From Castanea sativa (lineage: Eukaryota; Streptophyta; Magnoliopsida; Fagales; Fagaceae): DNA of 64,000 nucleotides. Position numbers and translations under genes: made by a program. The stretch covers positions 62,001-126,000 of the forward strand of contig NC_134018.1 of NCBI RefSeq assembly GCF_040712315.1. The letters are read 5' to 3'. The notes beneath the pieces were generated by a model. The model searched no databases, was not told the origin of the DNA, and worked only from the letters and a program-made list of their open reading frames with translations. Below are positions 33,400-43,742 of this stretch, in pieces (the first letter of the stretch is position 1; every line of letters starts with the position of its first letter).

Positions 33400-34487
33400 C
33401 CTTGCTTAAGATTATGAGTTTGTAGTTTGTTTAGCCAACCCCTTAGTGCCTACAATTCAAAGATTAGATTGAGAGAGCAAAAATAATCAAAATAATACAA
33501 TATTTTAGGTAATTACAACTCAAGAACAAAATATTTTGAAAAAAGTTTGAGAAATCAAATTAGAACATTAGTTTTTGCCTTAGAAAACAACTAGAGAGAG
33601 GTTTTGAATCTGTTAAAAAACCATGCAAAGGTGTTGTGTGGGTGATTAGAAAAGATGAACTAGGGTTTTTGAGAAAATGGAACAAAAAATGAACTCTCTA
33701 GCTAGGTTTTTTTATTGGAGACAAAAGGTGAATATTTATACGTTAAAATTAGGGTTTTCAGGGCTTTTTAAGACCTTTAGATGTTCCCAAGGGTCTAGTG
33801 ACTGGCTCCCATCAAATAATGATGTTTTAGGGGCCTAAAACTCAAGTTCTAGAGGTTTGGGAACGTGCTTGCATACACAGGTTTAGGACATGCATACACA
33901 TGGTGGACACCGTAATTTTGACTATTGTTTTAGTCCAACTTCAACAACAAAAAAGGCAAGAAATCTCATTGAAGCCCAAATTGGTGGACATCGTAAGAAA
34001 GGTGTGTACGCACTCTTTTACTGGCATACGCAATTGAGATTCAAGGAAAATTCCCAAAAAAGACCAAAAGATGAACCCTAATCATTCAAAGAGGGCATAC
34101 ACCACTCATGAAGTGTGTACACATCTTCCTGGGTGTGCACGTACCCTGAGGAAGATTAAGGTTTCTACATATTTTTCATTCAAAACAACAAAAAGCAATT
34201 AAAACAACTGAAGCAAAACATGTTCTGATACAGAGGGAGCATGGAAAAGAAAACAACAAAAAGCATAAGAGAACAAGAATCGAGGAGGAGAGTGTGGATC
34301 ATGGAAAAGATCCACATCACCTCCTTGAAGCACTTAAAGTGATGTTATTTTTGACTAGCTACACGATTGAAATCGACTATTGCAGCTGTGTGTGTGGGAG
34401 GATGAGTTGAATGTCTTAATTACAGTTGACTGGGATACCCTAAGTGGTATATTTGCAAGCTTGAACCAACTAGAAGTTTGAACATGG
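33400..34487. other. repeat-like DNA left of an LTR remnant
   Basis: No coding potential. The text resembles the region at 36110-36480 in word use, including repeated GTGTGTACGCAC / GCATACAC words, and is probably old LTR-retrotransposon sequence. No end or target duplication was found. Confidence 0.4.
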
Positions 34488-36688
34488 TGTAGACACCACA
34501 TTTTGTACCACTTATGACTTGGGCCCCTGTTCCTCAATGATACTCAAACTCTAAGACCCAAGGCCAATTTAGAGCCCAATTAGATATTAAATTGACTTGA
34601 GGAGTGTTAAAATGGAAAATATAATCTTTTAAATGAGCAAAAATCTATTTTTGTAAATAAAATAACCAAAGTGACCCTCAGCCCACATATGTGGGCAACG
34701 GCATGCGTACATGGGCCAAAGCATGCGTACGCAGGCACATTCCTACGTACACATCTAAGGTTTCAGAAGTATGAAAAAGACAAGTTTTCTGCAATAATTG
34801 CTGAGATTTGGAATGAATCTCACATCGTTTGGAAGACGTTCCAAATCTCTTTTTTTTTTCCACTATATAAAGCCTTACATGGTACATTTTCAAAAAACAC
34901 AAAAATCTCATGGGAAAAACCTAAGATTCACTAGAAAATAGTGAATCAAAAGGGAGTTTTTCACAAAACACGCTTAAGTCAATTTATTTGATTGGGACAT
35001 TTTCTGGCCTCAATCCTTTGAGTTTAAGATTACTAATCACGTGTTTATTGACTATGATAGATTTGACTGAGGGGAACAGTCAAAATCAAAGCTTGGGAAC
35101 TCCCTTTTGAGGTATCAAGCTTTCTTTTTATTTTTTAGTGTTCTTCCTTTGCTTTAATCTTGTTTTTTGCTTGGTTTGTATTTATGCATGTTTGCCTAGG
35201 TTAGTTTTATAGTTCTTTTATGTTCTAAGCATGTTTGGTTGTTAGAATTAGGGTTTTTTTATGCTTTGTTTTCTATTTCGTGTTTCTGGGTTAAGGTTGT
35301 TGAACAAGTCTCACGCACGCATGTCATAAGCATGAGTATGCAGGCCTCTGGTTGCGTACACAGGCACTTGCTCAGAAACCCTAATTTAAATTCCTTATGT
35401 TGTTTGGTTTACTTGTTTTTCCTCTGCTTGACCACTTTTCCTTATGTCTATATGTATCCGAGTCTTTAGCTTATGTGCTTGTTTGTCTCTAACATGCTTA
35501 GATTAGTGTTTCATGTTCATGTCTTGTTTGAATACCATGTCATGCATTCACATGCTCAGTCATGATGCCATAAGTACTGAGATGCTGCAAGGTAAGTAAG
35601 GTAAGTCATGCATTCACATGGAAATGCATGTTGATTGTTTTAATCCTCCTTTGATATATGTGTATGAAGTTGATGTCTTGTTTTGATTTATGGTATGATT
35701 TGCTTGCTTCCATATTGATGTATATGCTTGCTACCTGGTTTAGATGTATGATAGGGTTAGATGATGGCTAGGATTTGTATATGTGTGTGGTTTGGCTCTC
35801 TCTTGCTTTATGGATAGATATGTTGTTTTGGGATGAAAGATGTCATGTTGTATACTTAGATGTATGCTAGTGTGTGCGTGAATTAGGATACAAAGTGTTG
35901 AAATTGTTTTTAATAGAGTTAGGACATAAGACAAAATGATGGGAGGCCAACCTTATGGTTGGGCGATCTTGGGTGCCTAACACCTTCCCAAAAGCGTACC
36001 TAAACTCCAAATTCATATTCTGGTAGTAAGATTAAAAGGTCCTTCCTCGAAAGGACGATATACATATGGTTCCTAGACTATTGCAAAAATTAGGTGGCGA
36101 CTCCCCTTTTGTCCCTACACACGAATGAGAAAGAGACTACCTTCAAACCAAAAGGATCTGAAGATTAATCTAATCCTCAACCTTTTTTCCCTTCTAGCTT
36201 TAAACTCTAGATTTAAGTATTCTAAGGATATTTGGTAGAGTTTCTATAGGGAAAAAGTTTACAACACTTTGGATGTTGAAAATGAGGGTATTTATAGGGG
36301 AAATGAGTGTCTAGTGTTTGATGACATTTTTGGGCAGCCAGCTGAATGGGCTAATTTCCATAGATACTCATAAAAATGGAAATGAAGTGATTTAAGGCTT
36401 TATGTCTAGAGTGTGCGTACACCACAGATTGGGTATGTCTGCATCATATACCCGGCGTACGCACTCTTTGTCAACCTCAGCTAAATTAGGTCAAAATAGG
36501 CTTTTTAGGCTTAGGCTTGTCTCCTACTTAATAGTTAGGCTTAGGCTTTGACTGTATTGGGCCACTTTTAGGGTTCTCATCCTCGTTAGACTCCACACAT
36601 GATGCTGATCATTTTGGTAGCGATTTGATTTATTGTCATTGGGACCAGGGGACTCTGATATGGGTTGAAACAAAATGGGGTGTCTACA
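34488..36688 (+). mobile_element. gypsy-type LTR retrotransposon remnant
   Basis: The segment opens TGTAGACACC (34488-34497) and closes with the inverted GGTGTCTACA (36679-36688). A TATATAAAG box lies at 34864-34872. The closing LTR block has GCCTAACACCTTCCC (about 35974), and the GTGGCGACTCC primer-region motif lies at 36094-36104, as in the remnant at 3076-10128. Beyond the motif only about 580 bp of internal or 3' sequence remain and no pol is present, so the interior has been deleted. Flanking bases show no target duplication. Confidence 0.55.
34864..34872 (+). promoter_or_regulatory. TATA box of the LTR remnant
   Basis: TATATAAAG about 375 bases into the LTR, the usual place for a plant LTR promoter. 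It supports plus-strand orientation. Confidence 0.5.
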
Positions 36689-38798
36689 TTAATCATACCT
36701 ATGGAACAATATTTAACAAAGCTAACTAAATAAATCAAATTAACATATTTTTATAGCATACACATTCAAATTGATTAAACTCAAAAGTTCCAAGACATGA
36801 TATATAAGCCAAAATAATAATTTTTTTTCATCATCTTGCCCAATCGATTCCATCTAAATCAATGTTATCATCATGTTTATCTTCTTGCAAATATATTTTT
36901 TCGTTTACATTTTCTTCATCATCATGGACTATCCTTTTTTTTTTTTTTCCTTTTATTCTAATAATTTTTTCTATATATTTCTTTCTGGCATTCTAAATTA
37001 TTAGGCTTATAACAATAATAACAAAAATAAAAAATAATTATATTTTTATTTAATACATTATGTCGATACCTTGAGATTGTTGACCACCCTAAAACGGCGA
37101 CGAATGTGCCCCTCCTCAGAGGGTGTACATAGTTGAGGTGCAAAACTATGACTAGTGAGTCATTTTTAATGTTGTTCATCAAGGTTATGAAGTCTTCACC
37201 AAGCATTAGGTTTTTTACGTATGATTGGTCACCTGACTCTATTTGATTTTATTACCAGTCTTAGATTAAAAAAAAGTCAGTTTTCTCCTAATCTAAATGG
37301 ATGATAAAAAAAAAAATCTTTATTGATTTGGAAGTCTGGTTATGTGTGAGAAAGGTGTTAGGCACCTCATAACGTCTGTCATGAAATAGTCCTTTATTTT
37401 GGTAAAATCTTAATTTTTTTGGTCATTGGTAGATAAAAACAAGCTATTCACATTAGCTTTCGAGGCTTTAAAGGAGTTACGCTTTGAGGTTTGATTTGGG
37501 AAAGGTGTGTGGCCTTTATCAATTCTTGCTAGTACATTGGGATTATTACCAAATTTCCATGACAAAAATTCAGTAGCATTTCGCCTTATTTTTGTGGTGG
37601 AAATCTAGTAACATTTCAGATCAAATGGGTGGTGGCACACATACATTATTTGTAACAAGTTTTCACGATGTGAATATGGCAAGAAGATGCCACATTTTCA
37701 TAGTGAAAATTTGGCAGAATTTCACACTAGGTGCGCCATGGCACACAAGGTAGGGTTTCATTCCTGTGTATACAACATGCATCAATGTGCTTGAGCTAAG
37801 GCATGTCGAGGCTCACCGAAGTATTGAACACATGATGCATGTCACATATACAGGAAAAAAAATGTCACTAGCTGACATGAATAGAGGCAATGACACACAT
37901 GTTAGGTCATGCAACCAATGAAGCATAAATACACATCTACAACATTAGCCTTGAATGCATACCCATACTCCAGGTCAAGAGCATCCATGACTAGGGAAGG
38001 GTTGCCTTCCTAACCACGTATGACCATCATACGAAGTGCATGACTATCTTTACAACATACATAGCATGCACAATATACATCAACACACAGAACGAAAATG
38101 TAGATATACCCACACCCAGAGGGTATGGCCCAAGCAAGGTACAAGAAAGGAAATCATAATCTAGGAAAGCTATAGACATGGTTCTAAAGGAAAGCTAGGA
38201 TAAAAATGATCTCATGGAAGGGCTAAACCCCTAATTTATTGGTCGTTGCCTTTTTTATTGCATTAAGAAGTTCCGCATGTGCTCCATCCATCACATGCAA
38301 CAAACAAATAAAGAAACCAGTAGACGAGCATAGGAGCAATAAACAGAGAAAGATGGCACAAAACATGCAAATAAAGTAAATAGGATAAGAAAGGAAGCAT
38401 GCTAACAAACAAACACACAAAAGGGGCAATCATGCTAACAAACAAACAAAGAGAACATGTAAACAAACACAAAAGCAAAGGAAGCATGCTATCAACCAAA
38501 CAAAAAAGAGAGAATGAGTCCTAAGGGGACAAATGTAGGTTTGTATTTGGTGCCCGTAGATCCATTGATTAGGGTGATGCTTGATGACACGGACAAGCAA
38601 GCAAATGCACATGCATGAACAAGACAAGCGAATATGCCAAGATCCAAATAAAGCATGAAGTTCACACAAGATGGCATAAATCAAGTAAGGCAAAAAGCAA
38701 AAGAAGGTGAGGCATGCTATCACATATACATGGATAAAAGCTAATCATGTCATAACACATATACAAAACTAACATGAGAAGCTTTAACATGCAAATTA

Positions 38799-38869
<71 letters not shown>

Positions 38870-39502
38870 CAAGAAACAAGCATGTCAACATCATCAAGAT
38901 AGATCTCACATGCGGTTGCACCCAAACAAGCCACAAAAGGGAGAAGATGCAACCAAATAAGACAAGAAAGGTAAAAAAAGGTGCAAACAAACACATACTA
39001 GGTGAAGGAAAACATGTGGAGCAAGGTAAGGATGCCAAAAACTAGATCTAAGCATACAAACATGGATCTAAAGATGAACAAGGAACTAAGCATGGAGCAT
39101 CCAAACATAGCATCACAAAAAAAGAGGATCTAAGAAAAAGAACACATAAAAGTAAGTAAAAAGGCCATAAACTTGCAAATAAGACTATAATCCAACATCA
39201 TCAAAGCAATAAAAACATGCTAGAGAGATAGATAAAGCAATAAAGCATGCTAGGAATTCAAAATAAAACAATAAAGAGCAAGGAATTATGTGGGCTACAC
39301 CCTCCAAACCTCCAAACCAAGGAAGATGGACTAAGGAGAAGGAAATGAAAGCAAGAACACTACCTCTTGATGTATGGAAGATGAGAGAATCAAGAATTTA
39401 TGTGTGTGTGTGGGGGGGGGGGGGTGAGAGAGAATTTATGTGAGAGAGAGTTGCTCCAAAAAATTGCTTTGAGTGCCTAAAAATCGTCTGCGAGCTGAGG
39501 CG

Positions 39503-39506
<4 letters not shown>
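36689..39506. other. gene-free, repeat-like DNA
   Basis: A GAAAGGTGTTAGGCACCTCA-like word near 37350 is the reverse complement of the LTR block found at about 35970, which suggests a further LTR fragment on the minus strand. From 38220 to 39280 the sequence is A-rich with repeated GCATGCTAACAAACAAACA words. The hydrophobic Cys/Leu-rich minus-strand frames there come from that composition and are not genes. A G-run lies at 39410-39423. Confidence 0.5.
38802..38869. repeat. (GA)n microsatellite
   Basis: About 34 uninterrupted GA units, the longest GA run in the window. Confidence 0.96.

Positions 39507-39566
<60 letters not shown>
39507..39566. repeat. (TA)n microsatellite at the pararetrovirus edge
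   Basis: About 30 uninterrupted TA units. Virus-like sequence starts at once on the right side. Confidence 0.96.
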
Positions 39567-39568
<2 letters not shown>

Positions 39569-40342
39569 GATGCTTGTTCTAATATCACCAATGCTTTTTG
39601 GCATAGGAAAAAACATATTGTTAATTTGTCTTATGTTAAAATAAGTTTTGATAATAAACCCCTGATGATCAATGAGAGAAGAAATTCTTTTGTTGGATCT
39701 ACTGTTTCAAAAGATTTGAAAAGAAGAGATCAAGATCTCAATGAATATTTAGAAAAGAATTATGAAAAACCTTATTTAAAACTAAAAAGAGTTGCAAGTG
39801 ATAACTCTCAAGTAAGCACTGCTTATTATTCTACAAAAATGAAGCATCCTTCTAAACATGGAAAATATCCTATTAATGAAGAAGAAGAGACCGAATCTAG
39901 GTCTCCAACTGCTTCTGATTTTCAGACCCCTATTATTCATAATCAACTGAGAGTTTTAAACAAAGCTTTTGAAATTGATATGATTTCTTTATTTGATGAA
40001 TTTGAATTTGCAAAGAACAAAGATAAGAGAAAATCTTATCATGCTACTTTTGAAAAAAAAAAGATTGTGTTAAAAGAAAGTGGAAACAGAGAATGCAAGA
40101 GTTGCAAAAACATATTCTATTTTTTGACTTTGTTGAAAACTATTATGTTTCAAAAAATATTTCAAAAAATAGTTTGAATATGGTTAAAAAATCAAATTTT
40201 GTTAAGGAAGATAAGACTGTTGTTAGGTCTAGCCATCTACCCCATTGACACAGTTCTTATTAACTGTAAAGGGACTGAGGTGAAGGCTTTCCCTTTCAAA
40301 ATTGCTAAAATAAAATTGATGTTAACACCCCTATTTCCACTA
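39566..40342 (+). pseudogene. endogenous pararetrovirus fragment, left part
   Basis: The first 70 bp (39566-39635) match 46150-46219 in the reverse-transcriptase lead-in of the same virus-like locus at about 60 of 70 positions. At 39636 the frame changes without a break to unrelated virus-like sequence rich in Lys, Glu and Ser that stays open to 40177 and then decays. I take the second part as an upstream polyprotein region (movement or capsid side), which cannot be assigned with certainty. This join is an internal rearrangement of the viral genome. A copia element interrupts the locus at 40343. Confidence 0.65.
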
Positions 40343-41291
40343 TGTTAGGAACATATTTGATGTAATTAGCTAATCCTTTGACAAACACTTTACTTGTAAT
40401 TGGGTAGATCTAGAATGGTTTAAGACTTCAAGAAACATGTTGTTCAAATCAAGTGTTAAAGCCATGCAAATCTGTCCAAGAAACAAGTGAAGAAGTGTTG
40501 TTCATTAAAGCTCAACAGATGTCTCAACAAAAATCTATCTATCGAGATTTAATGTTGAAACTCGACACAAGCTGTATCTGTTGCGAATTACAAAATCAGA
40601 CTTTTCAGATCTGATTACATGCATATCCTTGAGTATTTGTGTAGAGTTTCTTTTCTCACAACCCTAGACATATATAAAGATTATTTTAAGAGCTGTCACA
40701 AGTGATGGAAGGGTATTGAAAACAAAATATATACATATTGTGACCGAAGACAGAAATTGCCCTAATTCATCATTCTATTTGTAGAAGCTACTGCGTCTTT
40801 GCACCAAGGGTCCAAGGATTTTCTTGATCTTTATGTTGATGAACTGAAGAACTTTGCAGCCAACATCTTCTTCAAGTTGGTGTGTTAGTCACGTACTGGA
40901 ATCCGTGCATCATTGGTTAGTCACATACTGGGATTCATGCATTGAACGGAGAGATTGCCACTATAATATAAGTCTAATTGGGTATTGGTGTAAGGGTTCA
41001 ACTGTAGGTTGGTATAAGGTACTAGAATTCCTTTTACTTGTAACCGCTTGTAATTGATAATAGTGGATTCTCAAGAGTGGTGACCTTAAATTCACCCCGT
41101 AGGGTTTTGCCTCGGAATTTTTTCCCATTTGTAAACAAATCACCTTGTCAAATTTATTTTCTACTGCATTTAGTTTAATTGGTGATTTGTTTGTGCTACC
41201 ACGCTATTGTATGTTAAATTGACTTAGTTAATTAACTTAGATAATTAATTAATTAATTTGCCAAAGGGGTCAATACATTTTTGGCCTATCA
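40343..41291 (+). repeat. 5' LTR of the nested copia element
   Basis: Begins TGTTAGGAACATATTTG and ends GGCCTATCA. It matches 42826-43742, and more distantly the LTRs of the minus-strand element at 3694-8360 (shared words include AATTGGGTAGATCTAG and CAACATCTTCTTCAAGTTGG). Confidence 0.9.
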
Positions 41292-41293
41292 AG

Positions 41294-41305
41294 TGGTATC
41301 ACAGC
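41294..41305 (+). promoter_or_regulatory. primer binding site, tRNA-iMet type
   Basis: TGGTATCACAGC, two bases after the LTR. It differs at one base from the plant copia consensus TGGTATCAGAGC. Confidence 0.9.
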
Positions 41306-41353
41306 AGGCACACTCTGATTATGGTTAATTTTTGATGTGTGATCAATTGACCC

Positions 41354-42013
41354 ATGTTTTTCATGAATAGAGGACAGTCTCTTATTATACCTCCTTTATT
41401 TGATGGCACTAACTATGCATACTGGAAAGTACGCATGAGAGTTTTCTTGTAGTCTTTAGATGAAAAAGTGTGGCAAGCTGTGGAGATTGGCTGGACTAAG
41501 CCAAAGGAAGCACTGGCTGATTGGGATGATGCAAAGATCAAAGCAGCTAACTTCAACAGCAAAGTATTGAATGTCATTTTCAGTACGGTCACCAATGAGG
41601 AATTGAAGAAGATATCCTCTATTGATATTGCGAAGGAAGCATAAACAATCCTCTAGAAAACCTATGAAAAGACTAAGGCTGTCAAGAATTCAAAACTCCA
41701 AAGGCTCATTACTAGCTTTAAGGAGATAAAGATGGAGGAGGATGAGTCATTGGATGAGCTCTATGCCAAACTCAATGACATAGATAACTCAGTCTTTAAT
41801 CTTGGGGAAAATATTCCCGAACCCAAGGTTGTGAGAAAGGTGCTCAGATCTCTCCTTGAGATATTTATGCCAAGAACCATTATAGGTCCCATCGACGTTG
41901 GTTCTGTTCGACAGAGTAAGGCTCAGCTTCAATCGAAGAGGGTGTGGCAACTACCGATCTTGCAGCTTCTGCTATTCATTCCACCTCTACTCCTTCCTCG
42001 TCTAGTAGTGTGA
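41354..42013 (+). pseudogene. copia Gag N-terminal region, broken
   Basis: The frame starts near 41354-41363 with FMNRGQS-like sequence, then shows the Gag hallmark FDGTNYAYWKVRMRVFL (41399-41449), a TAG stop at 41450, further stops near 41642-41659, and an open part from 41732 (DESLDELYAKLNDI) to 42013. Everything lies in one frame. The block corresponds to the N-terminal Gag domain (UBN2/DUF4219 type). The zinc-knuckle part and the rest of the polyprotein are missing. Confidence 0.8.
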
Positions 42014-42255
42014 CCCTAGAGGACATCATGGCCCAGTTTCAGCGCATGGATGCTCGTTTTGACACTCTCACTGATGAGTTGTGTCAGGTGAACACCCGTA
42101 TCGGTTGTATAGCACGTCGACAGCCTCGCCTTAGTGGTTTCGCTACTTCTCCATCTCCTTCTCCAAAGGCTTCGGCAGATGAGAATGGTGATGATGGTGA
42201 TGATGAGGATGAGGATGCTAGCTCTTCCAGTAATGATGAGATGATGACCTCTTAG
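41944..42255 (+). CDS. small second open frame of the nested copia element
   Basis: An intact 103-residue frame from ATG 41944, overlapping the end of the broken Gag frame in another register. It has a Thr/Ser-rich start, an amphipathic helix (LEDIMAQFQRMDARFDTLTDELCQV), a basic spot and a very acidic Asp/Glu/Ser tail. I do not recognise a domain. It may be a leftover of the element's transport gene or a short protein kept by the family. That it is open while Gag is broken may be chance. Confidence 0.45.
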   Translation: MATTDLAASAIHSTSTPSSSSSVTLEDIMAQFQRMDARFDTLTDELCQVNTRIGCIARRQPRLSGFATSPSPSPKASADENGDDGDDEDEDASSSSNDEMMTS

Positions 42256-42811
42256 TGACTTACCCTTTGTCATTCGTGACAAAAAGGGGAAGTAGTTTTG
42301 GGATGAGAGTAGTCTTGTACTTAGAAGGAGAATTAATATACTTAGAAGGAGAATTAGTATAGGACTTTTTTTTTTTTGGTTAAGGGGAGTGTTTATACTT
42401 TTTGAGGGATGTAGTGAGATTTACATGTATTTTTTATTTTCTTTACTTACATTAGCCTCTTGTATACTATTCTTGTGGCCATTTATTTACATACTTTGTA
42501 CTTATCTTTTCACATATATATGATGATGTATGTTGTTCTTCACCTATCTCTCCATGTGTTGTTTCTTTTCTATCTTTATGTACGTAATCTTTATTTCTAT
42601 TTCACATATGATGCCTTGACGAGTTTTGATTAAGTGTTTCAGAAAAATAAGTTGTAAAAATCTATCTTGCCATGAACTCACTTCTTGCAATGTCTTTCAA
42701 GAGTTTATGTTAGAGTTAGATTTATGTTATATTTCAACAAGTGATTATGAGTTTAGTGATTTAAGACTTCTCTCATGATTCATTTGTTTGTTGTGGTTTT
42801 GTCACGAATTG

Positions 42812-42825
42812 CCAAAGGGGGAGAT
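42812..42825 (+). promoter_or_regulatory. polypurine tract of the nested copia element
   Basis: CCAAAGGGGGAGAT abuts the TGTTAGGG start of the 3' LTR, the standard plus-strand primer arrangement of plant copia elements. Confidence 0.88.
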
Positions 42826-43742
42826 TGTTAGGGACATATTTGATGTAATTGAAAAATCCTTTGACAAAACGCACTTTACTTATAATTGGGTAGATCTAGG
42901 ATGGTTTAAGACTTCAAGAAACATGTTATTTAAGTCAAGTGTTAAAACCATGCAAATCTGTCCAAGAAACAAGTAAAGAAGTGTTGTTCATTAAAGCTCG
43001 ACAAATGTCTCAATAAAAGCTTATCTATCAAGATTTAATGTTGAAGCTCGACACAAGCTGTATCTATCAAAAATTACAAAATTAGACGTTTTCAGATCTG
43101 ATTACACACACATATATATAAGGATTATTTTAAGAGCCGTCACAAGTGATGGAAGGATATTGAAAACAGAATACACGCATATTGTGACCAGAGATAGAAA
43201 TTGCCCTAGTTCATCATTCTCTTTGTTGAAGCTACTGCGTCTTTGCGCCAAGAGTTTTGTCACCAAGGAACTTCTTGATCTTCATATTAATGAACTGATG
43301 AACTTTGCAGTAAACATCTTCTTCAAGTTGGTGTGTTAGTCACGTACTGGAATCCATGCATCATTAGTTAGTCATGTACTGGGATTCATGCATTGAATGG
43401 AGAAATTGCCACTACAATACAAGTCCAATTGAGTATTGTGGTAAGAGTTCAATTGTAGGTTGGTATAAGGTACTAGGATTCCTTTTACTTGTAACAGCTT
43501 GTGATTGATAATAGTGGATTCTCGGGAGTGGTGACCTTAAATTCACCCAGTGGGGTTTTGCCTCGGAGGTTTTTCCCATTCGTAAACAAATTACCATGTC
43601 AAATTTATTTTTTGCTGCATTTAGTTTAATTGGTGATTTGTTTGTGCTACCACGCTATTGCATGTTAAATTGACTTAATTAATTAACTTGGATAATTAAT
43701 TAATTAATTTACCAAAGTAGTGAATACATTTTTGGCCTATTA
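42826..43742 (+). repeat. 3' LTR of the nested copia element
   Basis: 917 bp, beginning TGTTAGGGACATATTTG. It lacks a stretch present in the 5' LTR around its TTTCTTTTCTCACAACCC word and ends CCTATTA. Confidence 0.88.

Larger units (their letters stand above)
40343..43742 (+). mobile_element. non-autonomous Ty1/copia-like element inside the pararetrovirus
   Basis: A 3.4-kb element with LTRs of 949 and 917 bp, a tRNA-iMet primer site, a broken Gag, a small second frame and a textbook polypurine tract. No protease, integrase, RT or RNase H is present. The flanks are CACTA (40338-40342) and CACTG (43743-43747), a near-perfect 5-bp target duplication. The last bases of the 3' LTR read TA, not CA. 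LTRs differ at very roughly one base in ten, and the 3' LTR lacks a block of about 50 bp, so this is an old insertion. The virus-like reading resumes directly on the right. Confidence 0.88.

Noticed and set aside
38223..39038. Cys/Leu-rich minus-strand frames that look like secreted or membrane peptides
   Set aside because: All derive from repeated ACAAACAAACA words and a GA microsatellite. They overlap in several frames at once.
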